Below are positions 1 through 10,357 of a DNA stretch of 58,999 bases, one piece after another. The DNA is from Streptomyces tibetensis. Lineage in GTDB: Bacteria; Actinomycetota; Actinomycetes; Streptomycetales; Streptomycetaceae. The stretch is from positions 1 to 58,999 of the forward strand of contig NZ_SZVW01000035.1 in NCBI RefSeq assembly GCF_007655005.1, given 5' to 3'. The translations under genes were made by a program, and so were the position numbers. A model generated the notes under the pieces. The model did not search any database. It saw only the letters and a list, made by a program, of their open reading frames with translations, and was not told the DNA's origin. How positions within the stretch are numbered: the stretch's first letter is position 1; each line of letters starts with the position of its first letter.

Positions 1-1170
1 CGGGTTGGGGGTGCCCGGGACGGGGGCGCCAGGGGCGCTCGGGACGGCACCGTGACCCCCCGGGGCGCCGTACGGGCCCGCCGGAGCCTGGCCCGGTGCG
101 CCGCCCGGTGCGCCCTGCGGCGGGCCCGGGAAGGGCGCGCCGCCCTGCTGGGGCGGCGGCGGGGCGTACCAGCCCGGTTGGCCCTGCCCGGGCACCGGCA
201 TCGGCGGCTGCGCCCCGGGCGGCAGCGGCTGCTGAAGCCCTTCCTTCTGGTCGATGGTCGAGCGGTAGTCGACGGCGCCCTGCGTCATCCGCATGTACGC
301 CTCCTCCAGGGAGGCCTGGTGCGGCGACAGCTCCCACAGCCGTACGTCGGTGCCGTGCGCGATGTCGCTGATGCGGGGCAGCGGCAGCCCGGTCACGCGC
401 AGCGCGCCGTCCTGCTCGGGCAGCACATGGCCGCCCGCCTCGGTGAGCGCGGCCGACAGCTTCTCGCGCTGCTGCGGCTCGCTGTCGGGCGTCCGCACGC
501 GCGCGAAGTCCGCCGAGTTCGCCGAGATGAAGTCGGTGACGCTCATGTCCGCGAGCAGCTGACCGCGCCCGATGACGATGAGGTGGTCGGCGGTCAGCGC
601 CATCTCGCTCATCAGGTGGGAGGAGACGAAGACCGTACGGCCCTCCGCCGCCAGCGCCTTCATCAGGTTGCGCACCCAGAGGATGCCCTCGGGGTCGAGG
701 CCGTTGACCGGCTCGTCGAACAGCAGTACCTGCGGGTCGCCGAGCAGCGCTGCGGCGATGCCGAGCCGCTGCCCCATGCCGAGGGAGAAGCCCTTGGACC
801 GCTTCTTGGCCACGTCCTGCAGTCCGACGACCCCTAGCACCTCGTCCACCCGCCGGGCCGGGATGCCCGACAGCTGGGCGAGGGACAGCAGGTGGTTGCG
901 GGCGGAGCGGCCGCCGTGCACCGCCTTGGCGTCCAGCAGGGCGCCGACCTGCCGGGCGGCGTTGGGCAGCCTGCGGTACGGATAGCCGCCGATCGTCACC
1001 TGCCCGGCCGTCGGATTGTCCAGGCCGAGGATCATGCGCATCGTCGTCGACTTGCCCGAGCCGTTCGGCCCGAGGAAGCCGGTGACGGCCCCCGGCCGCA
1101 CCTGGAAGGAAAGGTTGTACACAGCGGTCTTGTCGCCGTAGCGCTTCGTCAGGCCGACTGCTTCGATCAT
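1..1170 (-). CDS. ABC transporter ATP-binding protein (3' end cut by window)
   Basis: ATPase of an ABC-2 type exporter. The frame opens at an ATG at 1170 and stays open to base 1, so 390 residues are visible and the C-terminus lies outside the window. The N-terminal half is a full nucleotide-binding domain: Walker A GPNGSGKST near residue 35, the signature stretch SLGMGQRLG, Walker B LLFDEPVNGLDPEG, and the switch region VSSHLMSEMA. It closely resembles the ATPase at 2067-3035, so the two are recent paralogues. Unlike that copy it continues into a Pro/Gly/Ala-rich tail (about residue 310 onward) that looks disordered. It lies downstream of the permease gene on the same strand and probably belongs to the same operon or a duplicated unit. 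The substrate is unknown. Confidence 0.9.
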   Translation of the reverse strand, partial: MIEAVGLTKRYGDKTAVYNLSFQVRPGAVTGFLGPNGSGKSTTMRMILGLDNPTAGQVTIGGYPYRRLPNAARQVGALLDAKAVHGGRSARNHLLSLAQLSGIPARRVDEVLGVVGLQDVAKKRSKGFSLGMGQRLGIAAALLGDPQVLLFDEPVNGLDPEGILWVRNLMKALAAEGRTVFVSSHLMSEMALTADHLIVIGRGQLLADMSVTDFISANSADFARVRTPDSEPQQREKLSAALTEAGGHVLPEQDGALRVTGLPLPRISDIAHGTDVRLWELSPHQASLEEAYMRMTQGAVDYRSTIDQKEGLQQPLPPGAQPPMPVPGQGQPGWYAPPPPQQGGAPFPGPPQGAPGGAPGQAPAGPYGAPGGHGAVPSAPGAPVPGTPNP

Positions 1171-1292
1171 GCTCCGCACCCATCGCAAGGTTCAGGACAG
1201 CGGGGCACACGCCCCCGTAAGGGTTAGGAGGATATCGAGGCGCTGACGGTTCCTTCCAAGAGGAGGTAAAAGGTCGGGCCCTGTCCGTCCCT

Positions 1293-2063
1293 CTAGGCGT
1301 CGCGCTTCCTCAGCAGCACGTAGCCGCCGACGAGCGCCGCGAGCACCCACAGCCCCATGATCCCGAGGCCGCCCCACGGTCCGTACGGAGTGTCGTCGTC
1401 GATCGGCGTGACCACCTGCATGATCTTGCTGCCGGCCTGGTCGGGAAGATACCGGCCGACCTTCTTCGTCGCGTCGACATTGCCCAGGATGTTGGAGATC
1501 AGGAAGAAGAACGGCATCAGGATGCCCAGCGACAGCATCGGCGAGCGCAGCATCGCGGCGACGCCCATGGAGAACATCGCGATCAGCGCCATGTAGAGGC
1601 CCCCGCCGAGCACGGCCCGCAGCACCCCCGGGTCGCCGATCTCCGCCCGGTGCGAGCCCAGCATCGCCTGCCCCAGGAAGAAGGCGGCGAAGCTGGTGAC
1701 GAGCCCGACCAGCAGGGCGAGCCCACTGGCGACGGCGATCTTGCTGAACAGGAAGGAGCCGCGCTGCGGCACCGCGGCCAGCGAGGTGCGGATCATCCCC
1801 GTGCTGTACTCGTTCGACACGACCAGCACACCGAACACGATCATCGCGAGCTGCCCCAGGCTCATCCCCGCGAAGCTGATGAACGTCGGGTCGAACTCCG
1901 CCCGGTCCTGCGCGTTCATCGAGTCGAACTCGTTCTTCGACAGCGCCGAGATCAGCATGCCGAGGGCGACCGTCACGACCACCACCAGCGAGAGTGTCCA
2001 CACCGTGGATGCCACCGACCGAATCTTGGTCCACTCCGACCGTACGACCTGCGTCACCGCCAT
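1293..2063 (-). CDS. ABC-2 type transporter permease
   Basis: Membrane subunit of an ABC-2 exporter, 256 residues. It opens with VVRSEWTKIRSVASTVWTL, the cytoplasmic N-terminal pattern typical of these permeases, followed by about six hydrophobic segments (for example residues ~21-40, 65-85, 105-135, 150-180, 185-205 and 225-250). The start ATG lies 3 bp after the stop of the ATPase gene at 2067-3035, so the two are co-transcribed and presumably form one transporter. The second ATPase (1-1170) follows after about 120 bp. Substrate cannot be read from the sequence; relatives export antibiotics, lipids or peptides. Confidence 0.88.
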   Translation of the reverse strand: MAVTQVVRSEWTKIRSVASTVWTLSLVVVVTVALGMLISALSKNEFDSMNAQDRAEFDPTFISFAGMSLGQLAMIVFGVLVVSNEYSTGMIRTSLAAVPQRGSFLFSKIAVASGLALLVGLVTSFAAFFLGQAMLGSHRAEIGDPGVLRAVLGGGLYMALIAMFSMGVAAMLRSPMLSLGILMPFFFLISNILGNVDATKKVGRYLPDQAGSKIMQVVTPIDDDTPYGPWGGLGIMGLWVLAALVGGYVLLRKRDA

Positions 2064-2066
2064 GCC

Positions 2067-3035
<969 letters not shown>

Positions 3036-3054
3036 GCCGCCACGCTAGAGCGTG

Positions 3055-3092
3055 GCAAAGCCCTCTGCCACCCGAGCGGCAGAGGGCTTTGC
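3055..3092 (-). terminator. Rho-independent-type hairpin after filP
   Basis: Perfect 15-bp inverted repeat: GCAAAGCCCTCTGCC at 3055-3069 pairs with GGCAGAGGGCTTTGC at 3078-3092, leaving an 8-nt loop. It sits between the filP stop (3121) and the ABC operon start (3035), where a terminator for filP is expected. The stem ends in AAAGC/GCTTT, giving a short U-rich end in the minus-strand transcript. Confidence 0.8.
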
Positions 3093-3120
3093 GGAGGTTC
3101 AGACTCCGTATACCCCGGTG

Positions 3121-4056
3121 TTACCGGGACTGCTGGGCCGGGACCCCACGGGAGATCGGCTCGTCCTCGGCCGGCGTGCCGGCGGCGGCCACCGCGGCGC
3201 CCGTGAGCGTCGCGAGCATCTCGCGGACGTTCGTCAGCTGGGCGTTGATGCTGTCGCGGCGGTTGGTGAGGGCGGCCAGCTCGCGCTCGGATTCCGAACG
3301 GATGCGGTCGGCCTTGGCGTTGGCGTCGGCCACGATGTCCTCGGCCTGGCGCTGGGCCGTCTCGACGGTCTGGCGGGCGCGGCGCTCGGCGTCCGTGCGC
3401 AGCTTCTCGGCCTCCAGACGCAGCTGCTCGGCGCGGTGCTCGATCTCGGCGAGGCGCTTCTCGGCCTTGGCCTGACGGGAGGCCAGGTCGCGCTCGGACT
3501 GCTCGCGGCGCTTGGCGAGGTTCGTCTCGAAGTCGGCGGCGGCCTGAGCGGCCTTGGCGCGGGTCTCCTCGAAGAGGGCGTCCGCCTCCTCACGCTTGGA
3601 CTGCGCGTCCTTCTGCGCCTCGGAACGCAGCTGGGAAGCGTCACTCTTGGCCTTCTCGACGATCCGCAGACCCTCGTCCTCGGCCTTCGCCTTGCGCTCC
3701 GCCGAGTACGACTCGGCGTCGTTGCGCACCTGCTGGGCCGCCGACTCGGCGAGCTCGCGGTGCTGCTCGGCCGCGCGCCGGGCCTCCTCGCGCAGGTCCT
3801 TCGCCTCTTCCTCGGCGAGGCGGAGGATCTTCTCCACGCGCGCACCGAGACCCGCGTACGACGGCTCGGCGTCGGTGATCTGGGCCTGGGCGTTCTGCGT
3901 CTCGAGGTGGAGCTCTTCGATGCGCTTTTCCAGAGCGGTGATGCGGGCGAGAGCGCTGTCACGGTCGGAGACGAGCTTGGAGATACGTTCGTCCACCTGA
4001 GCGCGGTCGTATCCACGCCGCACAAGCTCGAAGCCGTAGGGGGAAGTGTCGCTCAT
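3121..4056 (-). CDS. filP: FilP, intermediate-filament-like coiled-coil protein
   Basis: Cytoskeletal coiled-coil protein of 311 residues, matching the size of Streptomyces FilP. Residues ~7-40 (YGFELVRRGYDRAQVDERI) are the DivIVA-like N-terminal motif. From ~35 to ~290 the protein is almost continuous heptad-type coiled coil, very rich in Glu, Ala, Arg and Lys (runs such as EEEAKDLREEARRAAEQ). The last ~35 residues are a non-coiled tail. FilP forms filaments behind growing hyphal tips and interacts with DivIVA and Scy. The start is ATG 4056 with AGGA about 5 nt upstream. It lies directly downstream of scy on the same strand with 196 bp between them. Older databases call this family cellulose-binding protein, which should be disregarded. 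Confidence 0.93.
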   Translation of the reverse strand: MSDTSPYGFELVRRGYDRAQVDERISKLVSDRDSALARITALEKRIEELHLETQNAQAQITDAEPSYAGLGARVEKILRLAEEEAKDLREEARRAAEQHRELAESAAQQVRNDAESYSAERKAKAEDEGLRIVEKAKSDASQLRSEAQKDAQSKREEADALFEETRAKAAQAAADFETNLAKRREQSERDLASRQAKAEKRLAEIEHRAEQLRLEAEKLRTDAERRARQTVETAQRQAEDIVADANAKADRIRSESERELAALTNRRDSINAQLTNVREMLATLTGAAVAAAGTPAEDEPISRGVPAQQSR

Positions 4057-4252
4057 GGGGTTCCTGTCGAATGAGACCGGTGAGGTGATAGGTGGAATCC
4101 TAGGGGCCGAAACGGTGTGTCATCGAGCGGATGCGCGTTTGATCTGGAAAATGAGACCCCTTTTGAGTGGCTAAGCGGCGGATCGCTTGCCAAAACTTGG
4201 TCAAAGCCCCCGGATGGCCCCGGAATCGGGCTCCCCGGCCCGGGCCCGACCG

Positions 4253-7200
4253 CTAGCCGTCCGAGGACTTGCCACCCGATCGGGGCGCGCCGACCGTCGC
4301 GCCCGCCTTGACTCCGTTGTCCTTGGAGCCGGTGGGTGCCTCGAAGGATTCCAACGCCTCCAGGACGTCCTGGACACGGGAGATCTCGGCGTTGATGTCC
4401 TCCCGGCGGCGGACCAGGACCTCCAGCTCGCGCTTGCCCTCCTCGACCGTGCGCTTGGCCTCGCGGATCGCCTCGGCCTTGAGCTCCTCGGCCTCGCGGA
4501 CCAGCGTGGACTTCTTCTGCTCGGCCTCCTTGAGCAGCCCCTCCGCCTTCTTCACCGCGGCGATACGCACCTTGCCGGCCTCCGAATTGGCCTCCGAGAC
4601 GATCTCCTTGGCCTTCGCCTGCGCCTTCGCCAGCTGCTCCTCGGCCGCCTTGACGAGCGCGTCGCAGCGGTCGCCCGCCGACTTCATCGTCTCGGCCGAC
4701 TCGCGACGGGCCCGCTCGTGCAGTTCCTCGATCTCGGAGGTGATGCGGTCGCGCAGCTCCTCGGCCCGCTCCCTTATCTGCGTGGCGTCCCGGCGTGCGC
4801 CGACCAGCAGCTCGTCGGCGTCCGTACGGGCCTTCTCCACCCGCGAGTTGCCCTCGACCGTCGCCTCGGAGACGAGCCGGTCGGCCTCCTTGCGGGCCGC
4901 ACCCACCATGGTGTCGGCCCGCGACTCGGCCTCCGCGGTGGTCTTGTGCGCCTGCTGCTGCGCCTCGGTCAGCAGCTTGTCCGCCTCGGCCGTGGTCTCC
5001 GTGATGAGCTTGTCGACCTGCTCGGCCGCCTCGGAGCGCCGCTTGTTGGCGTCCTTGCGGGCCTCGTCCAGCGTGCGGTCGGCCTCCTCGCGCGCGGTGC
5101 CGACGAGCCGCTCCGCCTCCGCCTCCGCGTCCGTCTTGACGCGCTCGGCCTCGCGGCGGATCCGCTCGGCGTGCTGCTGCGCCGAGCCGACCGTCTCGGC
5201 GGCCTCGGCCCGCAGCCGCTCCGCCTCGCCGGTGGCCTCCGCGACCAGCTGGTCGGCCTTGGCCACGGACTCGGCCCGCACCCGATCGGCCTCCGTGGCC
5301 GCCTCGGACCGGACGCGCTCGGCCTCGGACAGGGCCTCCGTGCGGACCCGCTCGGCCTCGTTGACCGTCTCCATCCGCAGCCGGTCGGTCTCCTGGACCG
5401 TCTCGGTGGTGAGCCGCTCCGCCTCGTTACGCGCCTCGGTGATGAGGGTGTCCGCCTGCGTCGCCGCGTCCGACCGGATGCGGTTGGCGTCCTCCCGGGC
5501 GTCCGCACGGGTGCGCGAGGCGCTCTGCTCCGCCTCGGCGATCGCGTCCGACGCCTCCGTGCGCACCCGCTGGGCGTGCTCGGCGACCTCCGCCCGGATC
5601 CGCTCCGCCTCCGAGATCGCCTCGGTCATCGTCCGCTCGGCGAGCGCCTTGGCGGCCTCGGACTCCTCGTGCGCCTCGCGCCGCAGCCGGCCCGCGTCCT
5701 CGCTCGCCCGCTCGCGCTCGGCGTAGGCGTCGGAACGGACCCGGTCCGCCTCCTCCTGGGCCTCCCGGCGGGTACGGTCCGCCGCGTGCTCGGCGGCGGA
5801 GCGCAGGCCGGTGATCTCCTCCTGGGCCTGCTCGTGCAGCCCCGCGACGGAGTCCCGGACCTGCTGGGCGTGCTGCTCGGCCGCCGACACCATCTCCGTG
5901 GCACGACGGTCGGCCTCCTCGACCAGCCGTACGGCCTCGGTCTGCGCCTCCTCCACGCGCTTGCGCGCCGAGGCCAGCAGCTCCTCGCTCTGCTCGCGGG
6001 CCCGCTCGCGCTCCTGGTCGGCCTCCTGGCGGGCGCTGCCGAGGACTTCCTCGGCCTCGCGCCGACGCCGGTTGGCCTCCTCCTGGGCGGCGGCCAGCGT
6101 CTCGGACGCCTCCGTGGCGAGCCGCTCGGCGGCGGACTGCGCCTCCGCGCGCATCCGGTCGGCGCTCTCCTGCGCCTCCGACTTCAGCCGCTCGGCCTCG
6201 TTCGCCGCCTCCGAGCGCAGCCGTACGGCGACGGACTCGCCCTCGGCACGCGCCGCGGACGCGTCCGACACGGCCTCGTCGCGCAGCCGCTCGGCCTCCG
6301 CCTCGGCCTGCTGCTGGAGCGTACGGATCCGCTCGGCGGCCTCGGCACGCAGCCGCTCGTTCTCCTCGGAGGCCTCGCGGCGGATCCGCGCGGCCTCCTC
6401 ACGGGCGGCCGACAGCGCCTGCTCGGCGGCCGTCAGCCGCTCCTCCGCCTCCGTCTGGAGCCGGGTCAGCTCCTCGGCGGCCTCCGCCCGACGGGCCTCC
6501 ATGGCCCGCTCGGTCTCCTCGTGCAGCTCCCGCGCCGCGCGCTCGGCGTCCTCCTTGAGCGCCTCGGCCTGCTCGACGACCTCCTCGCGGTGCCGTTCGG
6601 CCTCCTGCCGGGTGCGCTGCAGGGTCTCCTCGGCCTGCCGGCGCAGGGTCGTCGCCCGCTCGATGGCCTCGGTGCGGACCTTCTCGCTGTCCGCCTGGGC
6701 CGTCGTGCGCAGCTCGTCCGCGTCCGCCTTGGCCTTGGCGAGCAGCTCCTCGGCGGACTTCGCCGCCTCCTCGATCTGCGCCACGGCCTCCTTGCGGGCC
6801 TCGGCGCGGATCTTCTCGCCCTCGTCGACCGCGTCCGCCCGCAGCTGCTCGGCCTCGCCGCGCAGCCGGCGGGCCTCCTCCTGCAGCTCGACCGTCTTGG
6901 CGCGGTACTCCTTGGTGTCGTCCTTCGCCGCGCCCTTGAGCTGCTCGGCGATGTCGTGCGCCTCGGCCCGCAGCCGGTCCGCCTCGGCCTCGGCCTCCGA
7001 GCGGATCCGCTCGGCCTCCTCGGCGGCGGCCTTGGTGGTCCTCTTGGCGTCCTCCGACGCCTTGTCGAGGACCTCCTCGGCGGTCCTGGCCGCCTTGGAC
7101 AGCTGGGTCGCGGTCTCCTCGGCGGTGAGCGTGCGGGCCTTCTCGGAGGCCTCCGCGACGATCTTCTCGGCCTCGGACTTGGCGTCGGCGACGATCTGCT

Positions 7201-8200
7201 CGGCCTCGGACTTGGTGTTCTCGGCCTCCTTCGTGGCCTCCTCGACCAGCCGGGCGACCTGCTCCTTGGCGGTGCGCGTGCGCGTCTCGTTCGCGGACTC
7301 GGCGCTCGCCAGGGCCTTGGCGGCGGCCTCCTTGGCCTCCGTGACCAGCTTCTCCGACTCGGTCTGCGCCTTGCGCAGCGCCTCCTCGGCCTCGGCCATC
7401 CGCTGCTCGGCGGCCCTGCTCAGCTCCTGGGCCTCGCGGCGCGCGGACTCCGACTCGGTGACGGTCGACGTACGCAGCTGCTCGGCGTGGTCCGTGGCCT
7501 CCTGCGCCTGCGTGGAGGCGGCGTTGAGCAGGCGCTCGGCGTCCGTGCGGGCGCGGCGCAGGATCTGCTCGGCCTCGGCCCTGGCCTCCTCGGCCGCGCT
7601 CGTCAGCCGCTGCCGCGCCTCCGTCGCCAGCCGCTCGGCCTCGGCGCGGGCGGTGGCCAGGGACTGCTCGGCCTCGGCCCGGGACTCCTCCAGCAGCCGG
7701 CGGGCCTGCTGCTCGGTACGCGCCCGCAGCTGCTCGGCCCAGGCAACGTTCTCGTTGACGTGCGACTCGACCGTCTGGCGGCGCTCGGACAGCTCCTGGT
7801 CCAGCTGCTGGCGGCGGGTCACCGCCTCCTGGTGCAGCTCCGCCTGGAGCCGGGCCGCCTGCTCGGCGTGCTCCTGGAGGATCCGCTGGGTCTGGGCCCG
7901 GGCCTCGCTCAGCTCGCGGTCGGCGTCCGCACGGATCTGGTCGGCCTGCACCTGCGCGTTGCGGAGCAACTGCTCGGCCTGCCAGCCGATGTCGCCCCCC
8001 TCGAAAGAGGGCCGGGTCATGATGGTGCGCCGCGCCTCGTGCAGCTTGGCGCGCAGCACCTCGACCTGGTAGCCGAGGTCCTCGGCGTGCTGGATCGCCT
8101 TTTCCCGCTCGGTCTTCAGCCGCTTCATCTCGGCTTCGAACCGAGAGAGGTGGTCGACGTCAGCCGCCGGCTCTCGCTCCTGGCTCTCGTAGCCCCGCAC
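4253..8200 (-). CDS. scy: Scy, large coiled-coil polarity determinant
   Basis: Giant coiled-coil scaffold that organises polar growth with DivIVA and FilP at the hyphal tip. About 1315 residues from the GTG at 8200 (protein begins RGYESQEREPAADVDHLSRF). A TTG ten codons upstream (8230) would give 1325. GTG is preferred because a GGGA lies ~7 nt upstream and, from memory, Streptomyces Scy starts there. The N-terminal ~100 residues carry a short coiled coil with LGYQVEVLRAKLHEARR. The rest is uninterrupted Glu/Ala/Arg-rich coiled coil dominated by a recurring EAERLR-type pattern, consistent with the 51-residue repeat reported for this family. The C-terminal ~40 residues are Gly/Ser-rich. Such repetitive DNA is prone to assembly and recombination errors, but the frame is intact here. 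Confidence 0.92.
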   Translation of the reverse strand: MRGYESQEREPAADVDHLSRFEAEMKRLKTEREKAIQHAEDLGYQVEVLRAKLHEARRTIMTRPSFEGGDIGWQAEQLLRNAQVQADQIRADADRELSEARAQTQRILQEHAEQAARLQAELHQEAVTRRQQLDQELSERRQTVESHVNENVAWAEQLRARTEQQARRLLEESRAEAEQSLATARAEAERLATEARQRLTSAAEEARAEAEQILRRARTDAERLLNAASTQAQEATDHAEQLRTSTVTESESARREAQELSRAAEQRMAEAEEALRKAQTESEKLVTEAKEAAAKALASAESANETRTRTAKEQVARLVEEATKEAENTKSEAEQIVADAKSEAEKIVAEASEKARTLTAEETATQLSKAARTAEEVLDKASEDAKRTTKAAAEEAERIRSEAEAEADRLRAEAHDIAEQLKGAAKDDTKEYRAKTVELQEEARRLRGEAEQLRADAVDEGEKIRAEARKEAVAQIEEAAKSAEELLAKAKADADELRTTAQADSEKVRTEAIERATTLRRQAEETLQRTRQEAERHREEVVEQAEALKEDAERAARELHEETERAMEARRAEAAEELTRLQTEAEERLTAAEQALSAAREEAARIRREASEENERLRAEAAERIRTLQQQAEAEAERLRDEAVSDASAARAEGESVAVRLRSEAANEAERLKSEAQESADRMRAEAQSAAERLATEASETLAAAQEEANRRRREAEEVLGSARQEADQERERAREQSEELLASARKRVEEAQTEAVRLVEEADRRATEMVSAAEQHAQQVRDSVAGLHEQAQEEITGLRSAAEHAADRTRREAQEEADRVRSDAYAERERASEDAGRLRREAHEESEAAKALAERTMTEAISEAERIRAEVAEHAQRVRTEASDAIAEAEQSASRTRADAREDANRIRSDAATQADTLITEARNEAERLTTETVQETDRLRMETVNEAERVRTEALSEAERVRSEAATEADRVRAESVAKADQLVAEATGEAERLRAEAAETVGSAQQHAERIRREAERVKTDAEAEAERLVGTAREEADRTLDEARKDANKRRSEAAEQVDKLITETTAEADKLLTEAQQQAHKTTAEAESRADTMVGAARKEADRLVSEATVEGNSRVEKARTDADELLVGARRDATQIRERAEELRDRITSEIEELHERARRESAETMKSAGDRCDALVKAAEEQLAKAQAKAKEIVSEANSEAGKVRIAAVKKAEGLLKEAEQKKSTLVREAEELKAEAIREAKRTVEEGKRELEVLVRRREDINAEISRVQDVLEALESFEAPTGSKDNGVKAGATVGAPRSGGKSSDG

Positions 8201-8433
8201 TGCGCGGTCCCATCCGTCCCCTGGTCGCAACTCTTACCGAACGAGCTCCGTCCATACGCCGAACGGGGCCCCCGGGGAATGGTGTCAGATCATCGGCGGA
8301 GCAGAGGCTGCTGCCCCGACGCTCGTCCCCCGAAACCCGGACCCCGGTGGTCCTGCCGTCGCACGGCGGGACCGCGGTCACCCTGGACTGAGCGGCGACC
8401 GCCCCCAACCCTACCGGCCCCTATGTACGAGGG

Positions 8434-8874
8434 TCAGTGCTCAGGTGACTCAACAGGCGCCGAAGTGACCAGTTCTGTCAGTACGCCATGACAGTCCTTG
8501 GGGTGCAGGAAGGTGATCCGTGACCCCATGGAACCGACTCGCGGCTCTTCGTACAGCACGCGTACGCCCTTGCCCTTGATCTCCTCGGCGTCACCGTCGA
8601 CATCTGCCGTACCGAAAGCGATGTGGTGGACGCCCTCGCCGTTCTTGGCGAGCCACTTCGCGACGGTGGAGTCCTCGCGGGTCGGCTCCAGGAGCTGCAG
8701 GTAGGAGGCGCCGCCGTCGGACGTGTCGTTGATCTTGAGCATGGCCTCGCGCACCCCCTGCTCCTCGTTGACCTCGGAGTGGAACACCTCGAAGCCATAG
8801 GTGGCACGGTAGAACTCGACGGTCTTGTCGAGGTCGAAACAGGCGATTCCGATGTGGTCGATTCGCGTCAGCAT
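8434..8874 (-). CDS. mce: methylmalonyl-CoA epimerase
   Basis: VOC-fold metalloenzyme interconverting (2R)- and (2S)-methylmalonyl-CoA, 146 residues, the usual length. Metal-binding and catalytic signatures are visible: the His in LTRIDHIGIA at residue 7, GEGVHHIAFGTAD in the middle, and the terminal VLTELV glutamate. It lies next to the divergently transcribed thiolase and near the mutase chaperone meaB. This makes a cluster for propionyl/methylmalonyl-CoA and acetoacetyl-CoA metabolism that supplies polyketide extender units. The divergent promoter region is 8875-9022. Confidence 0.93.
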   Translation of the reverse strand: MLTRIDHIGIACFDLDKTVEFYRATYGFEVFHSEVNEEQGVREAMLKINDTSDGGASYLQLLEPTREDSTVAKWLAKNGEGVHHIAFGTADVDGDAEEIKGKGVRVLYEEPRVGSMGSRITFLHPKDCHGVLTELVTSAPVESPEH

Positions 8875-9022
8875 GGATTCAGTGCAGCGCCCCCGGGGTG
8901 GTTACGCAACGTGCGCGCGATCACACCGACGGCCCGATGACGGCACGGAGTGCCACTCAGTACATTCGAAGTAAACCCTCGTTCACTCCTCGGCTGTGCA
9001 GCCGGTAAGGGGATCGCAGCTC

Positions 9023-10231
9023 ATGTCTTCTGGAACTTCTGAGGCGAACAGCTCGGTGATCGTCGCGGGCGCGCGTACGCCCATGGGGCGGTTGCTCGGT
9101 TCACTCAAGTCCTTCTCCGGAGCCGACCTCGGCGGCTTCGCGATCAAGGCCGCCCTCGACCGTGCGGGGATCGGCGGCGACCAGGTGCAGTACGTGATCA
9201 TGGGGCAGGTGCTCCAGGCCGGTGCGGGGCAGATCCCGGCCCGTCAGGCCGCGGTCAAGGCCGGCATCCCGATGAACGTGCCCGCTCTGACCATCAACAA
9301 GGTGTGTCTGTCCGGCCTCGACGCCATCGCGCTCGCCGACCAGCTCATCCGGGCGGGTGAGTTCGACGTGATCGTCGCCGGCGGCCAGGAGTCCATGACC
9401 AACGCCCCGCACCTGCTGCCGAAGTCCCGCGAGGGCTACAAGTACGGCGCCGTCCAGATGCTCGACTCCATGGCCCACGACGGTCTGACCGACTCCTTCG
9501 AGGGTGTCGCCATGGGCGAGTCGACGGAGAAGCACAACACCCGCCTCGGCATCGCGCGGCCCGAGCAGGACGAGATCGCCGCGCTGTCGCACCAGCGGGC
9601 CGCCGCGGCTCAGAAGAACGGCCTGTTCGAGGCCGAGATCACCCCGGTGGAGATCCCGCAGCGCAAGGGCGACCCGGTGCTGTTCAGCAAGGACGAGGGC
9701 ATTCGCGGTGACACGACCGCCGAGTCGCTCGGCAAGCTGCGTCCGGCGTTCGCCAAGGACGGCACGATCACGGCCGGTTCGTCCTCGCAGATCTCCGACG
9801 GCGCCGCCGCCGTCGTGGTGATGAGCAAGGCCAAGGCGCAGGAGCTCGGCCTGGAGTGGATCGCCGAGATCGGGGCGCACGGGAACGTGGCCGGGCCGGA
9901 CAACTCGCTCCAGTCCCAGCCGTCCAACGCGATCCAGCACGCGCTGAAGAAGGAGGGACTGGGCGTCGAGGACCTCAACCTCATCGAGATCAACGAGGCG
10001 TTCGCGGCGGTCGCCGTGCAGTCCATGAAGGACCTCGGAGTGTCCACCGAAAAGGTGAATGTCAACGGTGGCGCGATTGCCCTGGGTCACCCGATCGGGA
10101 TGTCCGGCGCGCGTCTGGTGCTGCATCTCGCGCTGGAGCTGAAGCGGCGTGGGGGTGGCGTGGGTGCGGCCGCGCTGTGCGGTGGCGGCGGGCAGGGTGA
10201 CGCGCTGATCGTGCGCGTGCCCAAGGCCTGA
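9023..10231 (+). CDS. acetyl-CoA C-acetyltransferase (thiolase)
   Basis: Thiolase of 402 residues, condensing two acetyl-CoA to acetoacetyl-CoA or the reverse. The nucleophile Cys95 lies in INKVCLSGLDAIAL, the catalytic His in AIALGHPIGMSGAR, and the second active-site Cys in AALCGGGGQGDALI. The start is ATG 9023, with AAGGGGA about 10 nt upstream; an earlier in-frame codon at 8996 lacks a ribosome site. It is divergent from methylmalonyl-CoA epimerase and followed by meaB after 183 bp of tandem repeats. Whether it works biosynthetically (butyryl-CoA supply for isobutyryl-CoA mutase) or in degradation cannot be told from sequence. Confidence 0.94.
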   Translation: MSSGTSEANSSVIVAGARTPMGRLLGSLKSFSGADLGGFAIKAALDRAGIGGDQVQYVIMGQVLQAGAGQIPARQAAVKAGIPMNVPALTINKVCLSGLDAIALADQLIRAGEFDVIVAGGQESMTNAPHLLPKSREGYKYGAVQMLDSMAHDGLTDSFEGVAMGESTEKHNTRLGIARPEQDEIAALSHQRAAAAQKNGLFEAEITPVEIPQRKGDPVLFSKDEGIRGDTTAESLGKLRPAFAKDGTITAGSSSQISDGAAAVVVMSKAKAQELGLEWIAEIGAHGNVAGPDNSLQSQPSNAIQHALKKEGLGVEDLNLIEINEAFAAVAVQSMKDLGVSTEKVNVNGGAIALGHPIGMSGARLVLHLALELKRRGGGVGAAALCGGGGQGDALIVRVPKA

Positions 10232-10240
10232 GTCCGGGTA

Positions 10241-10357
10241 CGTCCCTCTTGGGACGTCCGTCGGTGGTCCGTCCCTGATGGGTCGTCCGCCGGTGGTTCG
10301 CCCCTCATGGGTCGTCCGCCGGTGGTTCGCCCCTCAGGGGGACGTCCGTAGGTGGTA
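10241..10357. repeat. 29-bp imperfect tandem repeat, four units
   Basis: Four head-to-tail units begin at 10241, 10270, 10299 and 10328 (29, 29, 29 and 30 bp). Each starts CGTCCCT or CGCCCCT and ends CCGGTGGT or similar. Units 2 and 3 are nearly identical. A decayed fifth unit follows from 10358. Unit 1 contains the perfect hairpin CGTCCC-TCTT-GGGACG, and the others keep weaker CCCT-N-GGG hairpins. It fills most of the thiolase-meaB intergenic space. Confidence 0.85.

Noticed and set aside
4187..8491. Plus-strand ORF of 1434 codons antisense to scy
   Set aside because: It is the mirror of the repetitive GC-biased coiled-coil gene, Leu/Gly/Arg-rich with no domain; scy on the minus strand is the real gene.
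10241..10357. CRISPR array
   Set aside because: Repeats are directly adjacent 29-bp units without unique spacers, so this is a tandem repeat, not repeat-spacer architecture; no cas genes are near.
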